From contig PTFA01000412.1 of NCBI GenBank assembly GCA_003342895.1, positions 469,578-533,577 on the forward strand: a DNA stretch of 64,000 nucleotides. The letters run 5' to 3'. Below the pieces are notes generated by a model. It saw only the letters and a list, made by a program, of their open reading frames with translations. It was not told where the DNA came from and made no database searches. The DNA comes from Casuarius casuarius. Taxonomy: Eukaryota; Chordata; Aves; Casuariiformes; Casuariidae. The translations under genes and the position numbers were made by a program. Shown here piece after piece: positions 41,011 through 52,129 of the stretch (positions are counted from its first letter, which is position 1; every line of letters starts with the position of its first letter).

Positions 41011-42461
41011 TCCATTTTCAGACAAACTGGGGTGCCGAGATCATGAATCGTAGAAAACCTGCCAGGGAAGTTAGTAACTTTTCATCCCTTCCACTCCCAG
41101 GATGGTAAAGGAGGCTTACTGCTCACAAAAATGAAGAAAATCATAGCTGCATATTTAGTTCTTTGATGAAGGAAGTTCCCTGTAGAAAAAAAATTCTGAT
41201 TATTAAATACTAGCATGATGTCAAGGCTCAAGGAGACAGGCATTGTGAATTCAGGCACTCACTTTCATATGCTGAGGTTTGTAACCTCAACATTTTAACG
41301 TAGTTTTTAAATGCATAATTAAAGGCTGAATAAGGTCCCTAGATTCAATAATACTTGTTGGAAGCGCATGTATATTAAATTTTATAGCATAATTCTTTCT
41401 GAAATTAAGGAAATATACTCTGCATTGTCTTCCTTGAAAGGAATCCAAAGAAGCCTTTCTCTTCTTGACTAACTTTCTTCTAGATAGGTAAAGATATTTT
41501 TGGCATCTACCATCATTCTACTTTTACTGATACTCCTTATAAAATGTCATAAAAAAAGAGTCACTTTCATTTTGTCCTGAAGAAAATTTGAATATTCGTT
41601 TTCACATTATCTGTAATGGATCCTGCTTTAGAAATCCACTAATGTGACTTTGGCCTTAGTACAAAAATTCCCCTTCACAATTTACAGAAGACAGCTGAGT
41701 AAACACAAGTACTAGTTTAAGAAAAGAACAGCAAAGAAAAAAGCAAAGTGGTCCCTAAACACCTGCTATCTATCATCATACTATTATTTTCACCATATGC
41801 CTACACACCTATTATAAGGTTTATGAAAATAATCATTTTCTGGAGTACACATTTCCTAAATTCCTATCCATATCCTAAAAGAGACAGTCGTATCATAAGA
41901 ACAACAATTAAAAGCTTTTGTTACAAATTCCTTGAGGGCATAAACATTTTCCCCATTATCTTCCTGAATGCCTCAACTTTTAATGGTAATCATTAGAAGG
42001 TTTTGTTCCAGAGAGACCTCTATTTCTCAGCTCCTACACTGTAACTAGCAACTTTTTGCAGTTTTATTCTCATCTCATGCATACCCTGGAGAACTGTATA
42101 GCAAGGGCAAATACTTCAAGAACAGTTCAATAGTTCTGTTTTAAGAAATGCCACATCAAGATGTCTTACAAAGCATTGAGTCCTTTCTGAACACATCCTT
42201 AATACAAATAAAATAAACAATTTGCAATATTCCAAATAAAAACACCACTATTCCAAGGGTTACAAAGACAGATTACAGAAATTCTAAAAAGATGCTTACA
42301 TCTGTGATATAAGGACTGACCTTCGGATTGTATCTTAAGACAACTCTCATTCTCTGCATGAGTCAGATATCAAGATGCTCGCCATCCACGCAACCAAGGA
42401 CCCATTCTTATGCAAGACAGTCTTTAGGTTAAGTTAGAAGAGGATTTTGGAAATGGTGATA

Positions 42462-42514
42462 AACACACACACACAGAGACACACACACACACAGACACAC
42501 CCACACACACGTAC
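42462..42514. repeat. (CA)n microsatellite with GA interruptions
   Basis: CA units interrupted by CAGAGA, CAGA and CCCA, ending in ACACACACGTACG. Confidence 0.95.
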
Positions 42515-42596
42515 GTTTATCTTTAGTTTTTCATTCAGATTCAAACCTTCATTCTCTTCTTTCCCTCAACATTATTGACTTATTGACTGTCAGGGT

Positions 42597-42607
42597 CCCC
42601 CCCCCCC
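42597..42607. repeat. C11 homopolymer
   Basis: Uninterrupted C run on the plus strand. Confidence 0.95.
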
Positions 42608-45600
42608 AGAAAACAGTTTCAGAACTCCTCTTCTGGATTCCTGAGTCACTCTGCCATTTTGGAAATCCTAATCACCTTTTTGAAGTCAGGCTGCAATCAT
42701 CAACAGCTATCAGAACCTTTCAGTAAACCTCTCGATGCTCAACCAGTGGGCTAATAGTGAAGGAAAACAGTTTTTCTTGCTTAGTGTGGCAATATTCAAA
42801 TTTCAGTGCAAAGTTTTTCCATGGTATATCTCCTTCAATTTCATATATTTCATGCTCATATTTCATGTAAAATCTTCTATGTCATGTAAACTGACAACCA
42901 TACTTTATACAAACCTGCACCTGGGATTAAAATATGAAGTTTATTGCTGGATTTTGATTAGCACCAGTTACAATAGCAATCCATACCTTTAAATGGGTAA
43001 GGAGGAAATAGGTCTGATTTGACAGACTTTGAGGGGTACTATGATAAATATTAATACTTACATTTGAAAGAAAATAAAAGAACAAGAAATGTCTTTTATC
43101 TGCAGTCATTTATTTATTTAAAGACTCTTTACTGAAAAAAAATTACAACAGGCTGACCTAAAAGCTTTCTCACACTAAAAATTTAAAATTCTTTTCAGCA
43201 ATTGTGAACAGTCTCAAATATGAAACTATTACAAGTTATTAAGTCCTCCAAAAGGGAAGAGAAAAATGTCTCACTCAGATGTGAATCAGAAGCAGCTTGC
43301 ATCTGCTTCAGATAAAACAGTAACCACTGTTCCCAATTGAGCATGTGCTCTCTATTATCAAAATGCTATGAAAATATTAATTATTGTTATATTACTATAG
43401 AAGAATCTTAACATCAATCTCTAATAATGAATTTAATGAATAAAATTTAAAAAACTATTTCACAGGTTTCCCACTTGAAGACTTTTATTCAAAAACACAA
43501 CAGATGTTGCAAAACTTTCCTCTTTGAGGTGACAGGCAGATTTTTTTCCCAACCAGAAATAATGAAGTCAGCACCTACAGAAGTCTTGATTTTTTACAAT
43601 TCCCCTTCACTTTAAATGAAGCTGTTTTCAGAACATTATCAGCAGTAAAAACAAGGTATTGGTATCAAAATACCACATACTGTTCTATAAGAAAGATTCT
43701 TGGCAGCATCAAAGTTCCCTAAAGGAGAGAGATGAGAAAGGAGAGCAATTCTAGGTCTTTAGAGAGGAAGAATTACAAGTAATATCCTTTTCTTAAGGAA
43801 CGCAACCACCATATCACTCCTGCTCTGAAAATCCTTGAAAAGTTTATTCAACTTAAAGAGGTATGAAAGATCAGTGACCTTAGAGGAAGCAAATATTCCT
43901 GAACAGCAAGATTCTGTTTTGGTTTTCTTGTGTATGTGTGCATACATGTTACAATTGTACCATAAGTAAAACTGTCTGTACAATGGAGATGCAATTAGAC
44001 ACATGCATACACATGACTCCTCCCTCCCCAGTCTGTGAAACAAAAATAAATGATTATATCCTGTTAAGTGAAAAAAATCTGTTAGGAGAAAATACTAGGA
44101 TTGTTTACCTGCTGTATATATGCTTCCTAGTTTAATTTACACCAAGAGGAACTTTATGAATACAACATGGTATCAGCTATGAGAACATCACTCAGTATGG
44201 TGAAAGAAAAGTGGATTTCTAGTTACCAAGCAGCTAAAGCCCTAGCAAAATGTTCCATCCCAGATTCCACGGAAGCCTTGCCGATCACATTCTCTCGAGA
44301 CAGAGACGAACACATTCAGTGATTTGGACATGCACAGACAAGTTTTGTTTCTTATGATAAAGTTTGGTGATCATTCAGACAAGAAAAGAAATATGTATCA
44401 TCCCAATAACTTCAAGGCAAAGAATGCAGTAAAGAGACAGATACATAACAGATAAATCAAGAAACCGTATGACATGCTTGAGTTATCTCTGCAGATTTTC
44501 AGTTTAAGAAATAACAGATGACTCTCCACCACTCTGCTCCTCTTTGATACTCTATCATTGAATAGTTGTTTCCTTTATATTAAGAACACTTTAGAATAAT
44601 GAAATAGGACTGGTTTCCAAAGGGTTCAGCTGTTTTCACAATACATTTTATTTCTCTGTGCCACACAAACAAAAAGAAAATGATGGAGCTGTTAAACTAG
44701 GGAGAAGAAGATTAAAAAGGCTTTACCTTACTCTTCCACAGTCTGATTATTGCTCCTTGTACTGACTGGAAAATTAACATTAAAGCAAACAAGTCAACTT
44801 GAAGAGTTTCTTGATCCTGAAAAACTCAAGAAACACCTTCCTTTATATTACCTTCACACTCTGAAGTAGGAAGAAAGCAATTGTAGGAGGTTCTACTTAT
44901 CTCACACCTTCACTGTTCACTCTGAAAGACACTGCTTACAAACCCGAAGGGAACCTCTTGTTCAAACGGCAGAGGTATACATCTTTGCCATTGTGTAAGA
45001 TGGATCAGGGTTTCCACATACTGCAATTCTGGATGAATTTATCTTCTGCTGACTATATGCTAAAATTATTTATTTTGACCTATTCACTTCCACTGCTCAG
45101 CTACTTCTTAAACACCTGATAAGTAAACGGAAACGTTGTATAGTTGAAATAAAATCCTCCTCTTGGCTTTATTAACTGATCAGGAAGAAGGGTTGCATCT
45201 TGAAAATGACAGTCTCTCACCTACCAGAAACCACAGGCAGCTGAGGTCAACTTCATATGCAGAGAACAATTCCTTCTTAGATCTTCTCAACTACAATGGG
45301 AAATATTTGTTATCTAGAAATAATTGCCTATCTTGATCTAGATGAAAACTGGAGAGCAGATTTAGTGTGGAATTGTACATACCATTTTCAATCAAAAGGA
45401 ACCTACATAAACAAATCAATTTTTTTCTTCTCAAACTAGGACAGCTGGACATCAGCTAATTACTGCACATTTAGCTTTTCCATCACAACTACTCCATTTT
45501 GTGTTAATGGTTAAATATTCATCAGGGCACATGCTAAGAGAGGCTAACTAACGGCACTCGCTCCTATACTAAGCGAGACTGCTGGAGGCTAAACTTCAAG

Positions 45601-46939
45601 TCCCCATTCTGAGGACTTATTACTTACTTTTACAAAACAAAACATCCTTAGCAGAAGAGCTGAAGAGACCCTAAATCCACCAATTTACTAATGGACTATT
45701 CTATGCCTGCTGGAACAGTCAGCTCCTGAGTAACCATTTTATCCCCCTGTACCTTTGGAAAGGGCCACAAAGCCCATACAAGTGGGCTGTATACGTCCTC
45801 CGCTTCTGGAACATAGAAGCACCATACAATCATTTTCTCATCCTTGGTTCAGCATTACATTCATTAATTACAAACACTAATCAGTGTTATACCTCAATGT
45901 TAAGCAAATAAAAATAATTAAAGCATTGTTATATGGCTAACGAAGGCACTACTAGACTTGACAAATAAATTGTCCTGTCTTATTACATAAGTGAATCAAG
46001 TTAAAGTTTTTCCTGTTCCTGAACATCACAACCCCTACGCAAATGAATGACCTCCTAGTTGTTGCTTGTGCATGAATAGGACTCCCAACAACAGCTGACT
46101 GACAGGTGTTGCCCATGTGTCAGAAGTCTAGCTGTCAAGCTAGACCAAATCTGTAACAAATTTAGACATCATTCTTTAAGCTACTCTGTTCAGTAACTGC
46201 ACGACCAGAATGTATTCTTTCTCAAATACTTGTACAAAAATGCTGTGCTCTGAGCTGTAAAAAGTCCTAAATTCACTCAGGCAATTTTTGAAGACAACTA
46301 TGGCAAGTGTAAAAATCAATTTTATATGGAAATACATTAACTAAACAAGGATAGATTAGAGGCTATTAGAGACTAAAAAAACTCAAATTAAAATAATCTA
46401 ATACAAAGGATAGAACACCTGAAAACCTAAACTCCACAAATTTATGCATATATAATTCCAAAATTTGTCTTTAAGTTGCACAGTTCAATTAAAACATACA
46501 TGTAATTACTAGTTCCTAAGACCTTAAGTGAACACTAATACTGAAAAATAGTATCTATATTAAAACTGGCTTCTCTAGACAGTATTTTATGTTTTCCTCA
46601 GTTGGACAGTTTTTCAGTTCAACAGACTTTGCTGTTTATTTTAGCACAAAGACTTCCCCCTCCACCCACACCACTATCACATTCTCCTAGCTTCCATCTT
46701 TTCAATATGAAACTCCAAACCATCGTATTTAGATCTCTAGCCAAAGGCCATAGTTTAAAAAATTAATTTCATGGCATTATCATTAATAGGTATTTATCAA
46801 AGCTGAAAGACAATCATTTTTTGGTTTTAAATAATTTGCTTAATGGTGGGAAGAGGGATACATTAAAACAAAGAAAAAAAAACAGGAAAAACCACACAGA
46901 TTAAAGTTTTTTTCACTCTCTCTTTCCAGAGACCATCTT

Positions 46940-46980
46940 AAATGCTGATATAAATATGAAAAATGCTGATATAAATATGA
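46940..46980 (+). repeat. 21-bp tandem duplication
   Basis: AAATGCTGATATAAATATGA occurs at 46940-46959 and again at 46961-46980, separated by one A. Confidence 0.95.
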
Positions 46981-47831
46981 TACTAAACTAATCTCAAATC
47001 TCAGTCATTCAGCCAATTTAAGAAGCAGGAAAAAAAAAGAAGTCAGAACACAAGTTTTGACAAAGCAGCAGGCATCTACTTCAGAAATGCTAAAACTATA
47101 TGTAAGGAAACAAAATTAGCTTCATTCCTCAAAATAGCCTCCTGCTATCAGACATGTAGATCATGATGTGTAATATATCTATATCCTACTACATAGGAAA
47201 AGATGCACAAAGATTTTCTAAGAGAATGATTTTTTTCCCCTCTCTTGAATTTGCTGAAGACAATTCAAAGAGAAAAAAAGGTATGTGTGAGACGTATCGA
47301 TAGTATCTTATCAGTAACTAAGATTTAACTAATTTAGTGTTTGAAGTGTTCTTTTTCTTTTTTAATGTTGTATGTAAACTAGACATACTAGTTATTTGAA
47401 CCAAGATGGTTACAATGAGTTTTTCACTAGTCTAACCATAGCTGTACACCAATTTACCTTTATCCATCTTAAAATACTAGATTAAGAGGATGATCCCTCT
47501 CTTGAATCACCCAAGCAGATTTAATATATTCAAATTTTAACTTCATATAAATAGCACATCAACTGTATGCAACTGTTTCTCCTGAGTAGGACAAGGCTTA
47601 AAGGCCAAAACAGGAAAATGGAAAATGTGGATTTAAAATGAAAGGCTACATTGTTGGGAATGTATTCCAACAAGATTCAAAGTCTTACTTCACCTAACGG
47701 AAGCAAATCTTGACCAGTGACTTGACTCAAGTTTTTCTTTTTCCTTTCCAGATTCATCTTCTTTATTATGACCTGTTCTTGCTGTTCAAATGTTTGACCA
47801 TATAAATCAAATGGATTCATATGAACAGAAA

Positions 47832-47861
47832 CCCCCCCCACTAATGCTTTTTTTTTTTTTT
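47832..47861. repeat. C8 tract followed by T14 tract
   Basis: C8 at 47832-47839 and T14 at 47848-47861, separated by ACTAATGC. Confidence 0.9.
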
Positions 47862-48315
47862 AATGAACACTAGTTATTTTGAAACAAGTACTGCGTCATT
47901 TGCACTTCATTCTTGTACCTTTTATTCCAGTCAGCAACTGGTTAACTAATGGTTTACTTTTAAATAAAAAATGCTAAGATTTTTAATATCACAGGGGTAG
48001 AAAACCTAGTAAAGGAAAGCACTGCAAGGAAATTCCAATGAATGATCAAGAACAATGCGAAGTAGCTCCCTAGCTAATGCTCCACGTCATGTCTTCGTCT
48101 GCTGTCACAGTGTTGAAACTGAAGAGAATGAAGGATCATTACCTGTTAGTTGCAGGAGAAAAGAAAAATCTTATTGCTATTGCTAAATAAACTGTACCAG
48201 GAATAGTGTGATAATGACAGTAATAGCTTTCTGTAATACTTCTTTAATGTCAGATCAAGAGCACTCCATAACACCACTGCCATCGCTGTTCCCCACGTAT
48301 CCCAATAACCTTACG

Positions 48316-48550
48316 TAAGAACATAAGAGTGATTGTGCTGGGTCAGAAAAATCCTGACAGGATCCTGTTTCTTACTTGGCAAGCAGAAGATACCTAAGAT
48401 GCAGTAAGAACATTTAGCATCCACAACACCCTACAGCAAGAAGTTCCATAGCTAAATTACACTGCGTAGGGAGAATCATTTCCTTTTGTTTGAGCATGCT
48501 GAATACTCATGTCATTTGACGATGCCTAGTTCTTGCAGTGAAAGAGATTG
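48316..48550 (+). repeat. Ancient sauropsid interspersed repeat, copy A
   Basis: The start (AAGAACATAAGAGTG...GTGCTGGGTCAG) and the later pieces GCATCCACAACACCCT, TTCCTTTTGTTTGAG and GCCTAGTTCTTG match, with many changes, a dispersed repeat I remember from turtle, crocodile and bird genomes. In that repeat these pieces occur in the same order. I believe it is CR1-class LINE-derived but cannot confirm the family name. The middle is shortened relative to what I remember. Divergence is high, so the copy is old. It directly abuts the GC-rich block at 48551. Confidence 0.6.
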
Positions 48551-48990
48551 TGCAAGGCAGGCAGGGCAGCAACCTCCCCAAAGGGTGCAGTCACATAGCA
48601 GCCAAGCAAGAAAAGCAGAGCAGGTCTGGAGACAGTAGCCAGGGTCAGCCACAGTCCAGTGATCACCAGAGAAGTTCACGGCAAAAATGCAGGTCTGAGG
48701 TCAAGCCAGGAAGTCAACTGAGCGAAACAAGGTCAGCATCAACGCAGCACAAGGCTGGACGCAGGCCCACCTAAAGCGCTCAGGCAAGGGCCAAGCACAA
48801 GAACCAAAGCTGAAATGCAGTCCCCCAGCCAAGAAATGGTGGCGGCACAGAGGGAGGCACCAGAGGCAGCATCTCATGGCTCCCTCTAACACAGCACCCT
48901 CTCACAGCCATCTGATCCCAGATCACTCAGCTGCACCTTATCACAGCTGGCCGTAAATACAGGCAGCCAGATGGCTGGGTGGAGACAGAA
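48551..48990. repeat. GC-rich block of CAGG/GTCA-like motifs, probably a decayed repeat
   Basis: The base composition changes sharply here: many AGGTC, CAAGG, CAGG and AAGC words recur irregularly (for example AGGTCTGAGGTCAAGCCAGG and AACAAGGTCAGC). Few T are present on the plus strand. I recall similar GC-rich blocks as dispersed elements in crocodile and turtle DNA but cannot name a family. The short frames on both strands are low-complexity translations, not proteins. It begins exactly where the ancient repeat copy A ends. Confidence 0.45.
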
Positions 48991-50577
48991 GAGGTTGCAG
49001 AGCCTGTTCTCACATTCAGGGCACTGATGCAAGAAACACCAGCTGACCACTTTCCTGCATCAATGAGAAAACATCAGGAAACAGTATAATAAAGTGGCAG
49101 CCTATAATAAAATGATTATAGTCCAAAGGAGTGAGAAAAACATAACTAGCACACAGGACTTCTACGCAGCATTGAAAGAATGATTAATCAGTTTTAAACA
49201 CTGGAAATTACATTTTCTTTTATTGATTTATTTAAAATAAATCTTGTATCTTCTGTGAGATTTAGGGTGGAAATTCTCACATAAGTGAGCCAAATATGCT
49301 TTCCAAATACAGCAAAAATAGACATCTGAGAAGTCAGGTGGAAGACTGAGTTATCTTCTAGGAAAACTAGAGTATAACATTCAGTCCTGGAGGACCATGA
49401 TATGAAAAAGCAGAAACTAATTGAGATAGAGGACATGAAGAAGGCCAGACACTACGGTTAAGATTCTTGCTGAAACATCCAAGACAAAGCAACACGTGGC
49501 ACAGATGGAACCCCCATGCCTTCAACACTTTTCTCCCTTTGACTCCTCTAAACCATTAATTTAATTCTGTTAACAGCATCAAAGAAAGAAACATAGGCAA
49601 GAAACCACTAGGTGAAAAATCCACAAGAACAGATTACACTCAGTTCACATGTTTTAAGACCATCTTCACTACATCACTTCCAAGCAAGCACACAAGTATA
49701 TGAAACAAACCCATGACAGGAAGCCTTTCCGTTCCTCGGAAGGAAATCATTTCATTACTTATAATATTTCAAAAGCACTGGCATTTTTTCAGTCCTTCCA
49801 GTATTCACCTCTATACAATATGTAAAGCTAGGCTATAGAGATGGAAAAATAAACTGAACTGTAAAATCAGGGAGAAAACTAGAATTACTTGACATCTCCC
49901 AACATGATTATTAAATTCCATTATCAGCTACAAGTACCTTTTTCATTAATTTCAGAAGGAGGAACAGACAAAATGTGTGCATAGTTCTTATTCAAACCAA
50001 GCAACATACTGAACTTCAGGTATTTAATCAGTTTTTGAAGAGGAGTTTGAAGAAGTAAAGGCAGATCTAGTTTAAAAACTAGATTTTCCTCCCGTGCATA
50101 ACTGGCAGCAGAAAAAAATATGTAAAGCTGTTTGAGACAGAATCTGACTGTGGAGTAGTAAAAACTAACGATATTGGCACAGACAACATGTCTGAATAAA
50201 CTACAACTGAAGAAGGTAGGAATCCCAAATATATTATAAAATATAAAAAATAAGCAAATGAGATGGTTTAGCTTATAAACAGTGATATGCTTCAGAAAAA
50301 CTTCTGTGCTTTCCTCAAGATAACACCTTATAATGTCTGTTGATTATCATGTTTTACTAGGTATTATGAAAAATGCAATTAGCTAGAAAACTTCTGCTTT
50401 GATTTTAGAAATGCAGAATGTGAGCTCTACTCGTGTATTCTGCTTAACTTGTGACTTGTCAAGCCTAGCAACAAAAACACTTTAATTCAATATTACCTAA
50501 TCTCTGTGTTACCTGACAAACCATAAATGTCTGTTTAAAGTGATGACTGGACAGCCACAGGAGATATTAGAGAGATT

Positions 50578-50980
50578 AGGTTGTTAGTTTAGATGAAGGA
50601 GTCAGTTCATCAGTAGTGAAATATTTTAAAAATCAGGAGCATAAAGACAGTAGGTACAGATAAGTATTAAAACATTGAATTTTTTTATTCTAAATCCAAG
50701 TCTGCTACTTGTCAAACCAACTCCAGCTAGTTCTATGTAGGCCTAAGAATGCACGTGACGTACCTATTTCATATTGCCTGGTTTTATGACATGCTAAAAG
50801 TCTTGGAAGCAACTACTCTTCTAAGTACATTCTAATATACAACAAAGATCCAAACTTCAACTGTTATTAACAAGTGCACAAGTTAATGTGTGCTTGTGAG
50901 GTCAGAGGAGTAGTAGGTTATGAGTGACGTGTAAGGAAAAAATAAAATGCTGGATAAGATAAAAAAAAAAAAAAAAAAAA
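50578..50980 (+). mobile_element. Retrocopy-like element with poly(A) tail and target duplication
   Basis: AATAAA at 50941-50946 is followed after 14 nt by an uninterrupted 21-base A-run (50961-50981) and then AGAGAGATT. The same nine bases occur at 50569-50577, about 380 nt upstream, as expected for a target-site duplication flanking a retroposed transcript. The body has no recognised gene or SINE and only short frames, so it would derive from a 3' UTR or a non-coding RNA. The repeated nine bases are low in complexity, so chance is possible. The A-run could instead be a simple microsatellite. The A-run is purer than the other A-tracts in the window, which suggests youth. Confidence 0.35.
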
Positions 50981-51024
50981 AGAGAGATTGCTCACTCCAA
51001 ATGTATTTCAAGGGCTTGACTCAC

Positions 51025-51263
51025 CTGACTGATGTTCTGATGGCAGTTCTGGGTACAAATTACAGTCATGTTTTTTCTTGACATACGTAGAATGAGGAAT
51101 AGTGAGTGGAGTAAATGTTACGTTAGTTGTAAGTATTATTTCTAAACAGAAAGAGTTAACATTAAGAGCCACAAGCTCAAATGCTCCTGGCTTAATTAAT
51201 AAGCAATCCTCTGAAGTAGGAGCACAAGAGGACCCATCGTAAGGCTGCAGTTTGAACGAACAT
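51025..51263 (-). other. Exon-like open segment with strong splice sites, identity unknown
   Basis: On the minus strand a pyrimidine-rich run ending TTTCTCATTGCAG precedes 239 nt that stay open in one frame (1 nt + 79 codons + 1 nt). They end at CAG|GTGAGT, a full-consensus donor. The peptide starts CSFKLQPYDGSSCAPTSEDC and has six cysteines and mixed hydrophobic and polar residues. I do not recognise the family. The segment lies inside GPHN intron 1 on the same strand. Spliced between GPHN exons 1 and 2 it would be read in another frame and stop within about 20 codons, so it would act as a poison exon. Its own open frame would need an upstream exon of a different phase. Alternatives are an exon of a nested gene, an exonised repeat, or a chance pseudo-exon; chance cannot be excluded in 58 kb of intron. 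Confidence 0.4.
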
Positions 51264-51944
51264 CTGCAATGAGAAACAACAAGCAACAGCACTGCTCTTT
51301 CCTTCAATGCCCTCCTCTATCTCAGTCCTGCTCTTTGGTCAAGAGCCACTAAATGCATTTGAAAGACCTCTGCCACTATGGTAACAAGGCAGAGTATCTG
51401 CCGCCACACCACAGAGATTCCTTTCCCTGAAGTAAAATCTTGAGGATTTCTTCTTCAAATACAGCAAGATGACTAATCAGCAGAATTCTCAGTGTAAATG
51501 CTAAACTGAAAATGCTTGCACTGTTCAATAGCTAATGCTTCTCTTCTGATATGGTGTAAAATAAATAAATAAATAATGAAAAGCGGTTTTATAGATGTGA
51601 GATGGCTTTTCTCAGTGCTTATGACAGAGCTGTGATTCGTTAGCAACTAAGTTATACAACAAATATATACTGAAATTTTGTTCCAGGCCTGAATAGAATA
51701 TCAAATATGATTGGATTAATGCATCTTTGAAAGAGGTGGGTTTTTCACCACGAGAACTACCAGAACATCCAAAGAAATCCATCTAAGCCTAAGAAACACA
51801 AGCATGAGGTATGATGTCTGCTACAAACGTCTAAAAAAACTTGAATGGCGACTAGTCTTTGGCTCTAGCTGAGAAAAAATCCTCTTCAAAAACATACAGG
51901 AAAGTACAATTTGAAACTTTCAACATTTGTTTTCCTAAGGAATT

Positions 51945-52122
51945 TGAAGGGGGAAAAAAAAAAAAAAAGAAAAAAAGGCTTCTGAAGTTCTGTGGCAGGA
52001 CCCCAAGTCAGTCAACTTTAAGACATAACTTCCTGAATTTTCTCCTTGAAGTAAGTACACAAAAAGCTCTGTGTAACTACAGCCTTCTTCTTTTTTTTTC
52101 TTTTTTTTCTTTTTTTTTTTTT
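51945..52122. repeat. Homopurine tract and facing homopyrimidine tract
   Basis: A purine-only run (about 51945-51978, mostly A) and a pyrimidine-only run (52083-52122, mostly T with spaced C) face each other about 105 bases apart. They can pair imperfectly as a long hairpin. The 95-codon open frame across them is low-complexity. Confidence 0.85.
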
Positions 52123-52129
52123 GGCGGAG

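Larger units (their letters stand above)
41011..48315. other. Intron stretch without recognised genes
   Basis: AT-rich intronic sequence. It holds a CA-rich microsatellite at 42462-42514, C-tracts at 42597 and 47832, a 14-base T-run at 47848-47861, and a 21-bp tandem duplication at 46940-46980. A strong-looking plus-strand acceptor at about 47750 has no partner donor in an open frame. No gene was recognised. Confidence 0.6.

Noticed and set aside
45220..45289. Minus-strand 70-nt segment with acceptor TTGTAG and donor TAG|GTGAGA, open for 23 codons
   Set aside because: The signals are weaker than at 51 kb, the open stretch is too short to mean much, and it does not join in frame with the 51-kb segment.
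47720..47800. Excellent plus-strand splice acceptor (T/C tract ending TTTCCAG)
   Set aside because: No donor follows within an open frame; isolated acceptors are common in introns.
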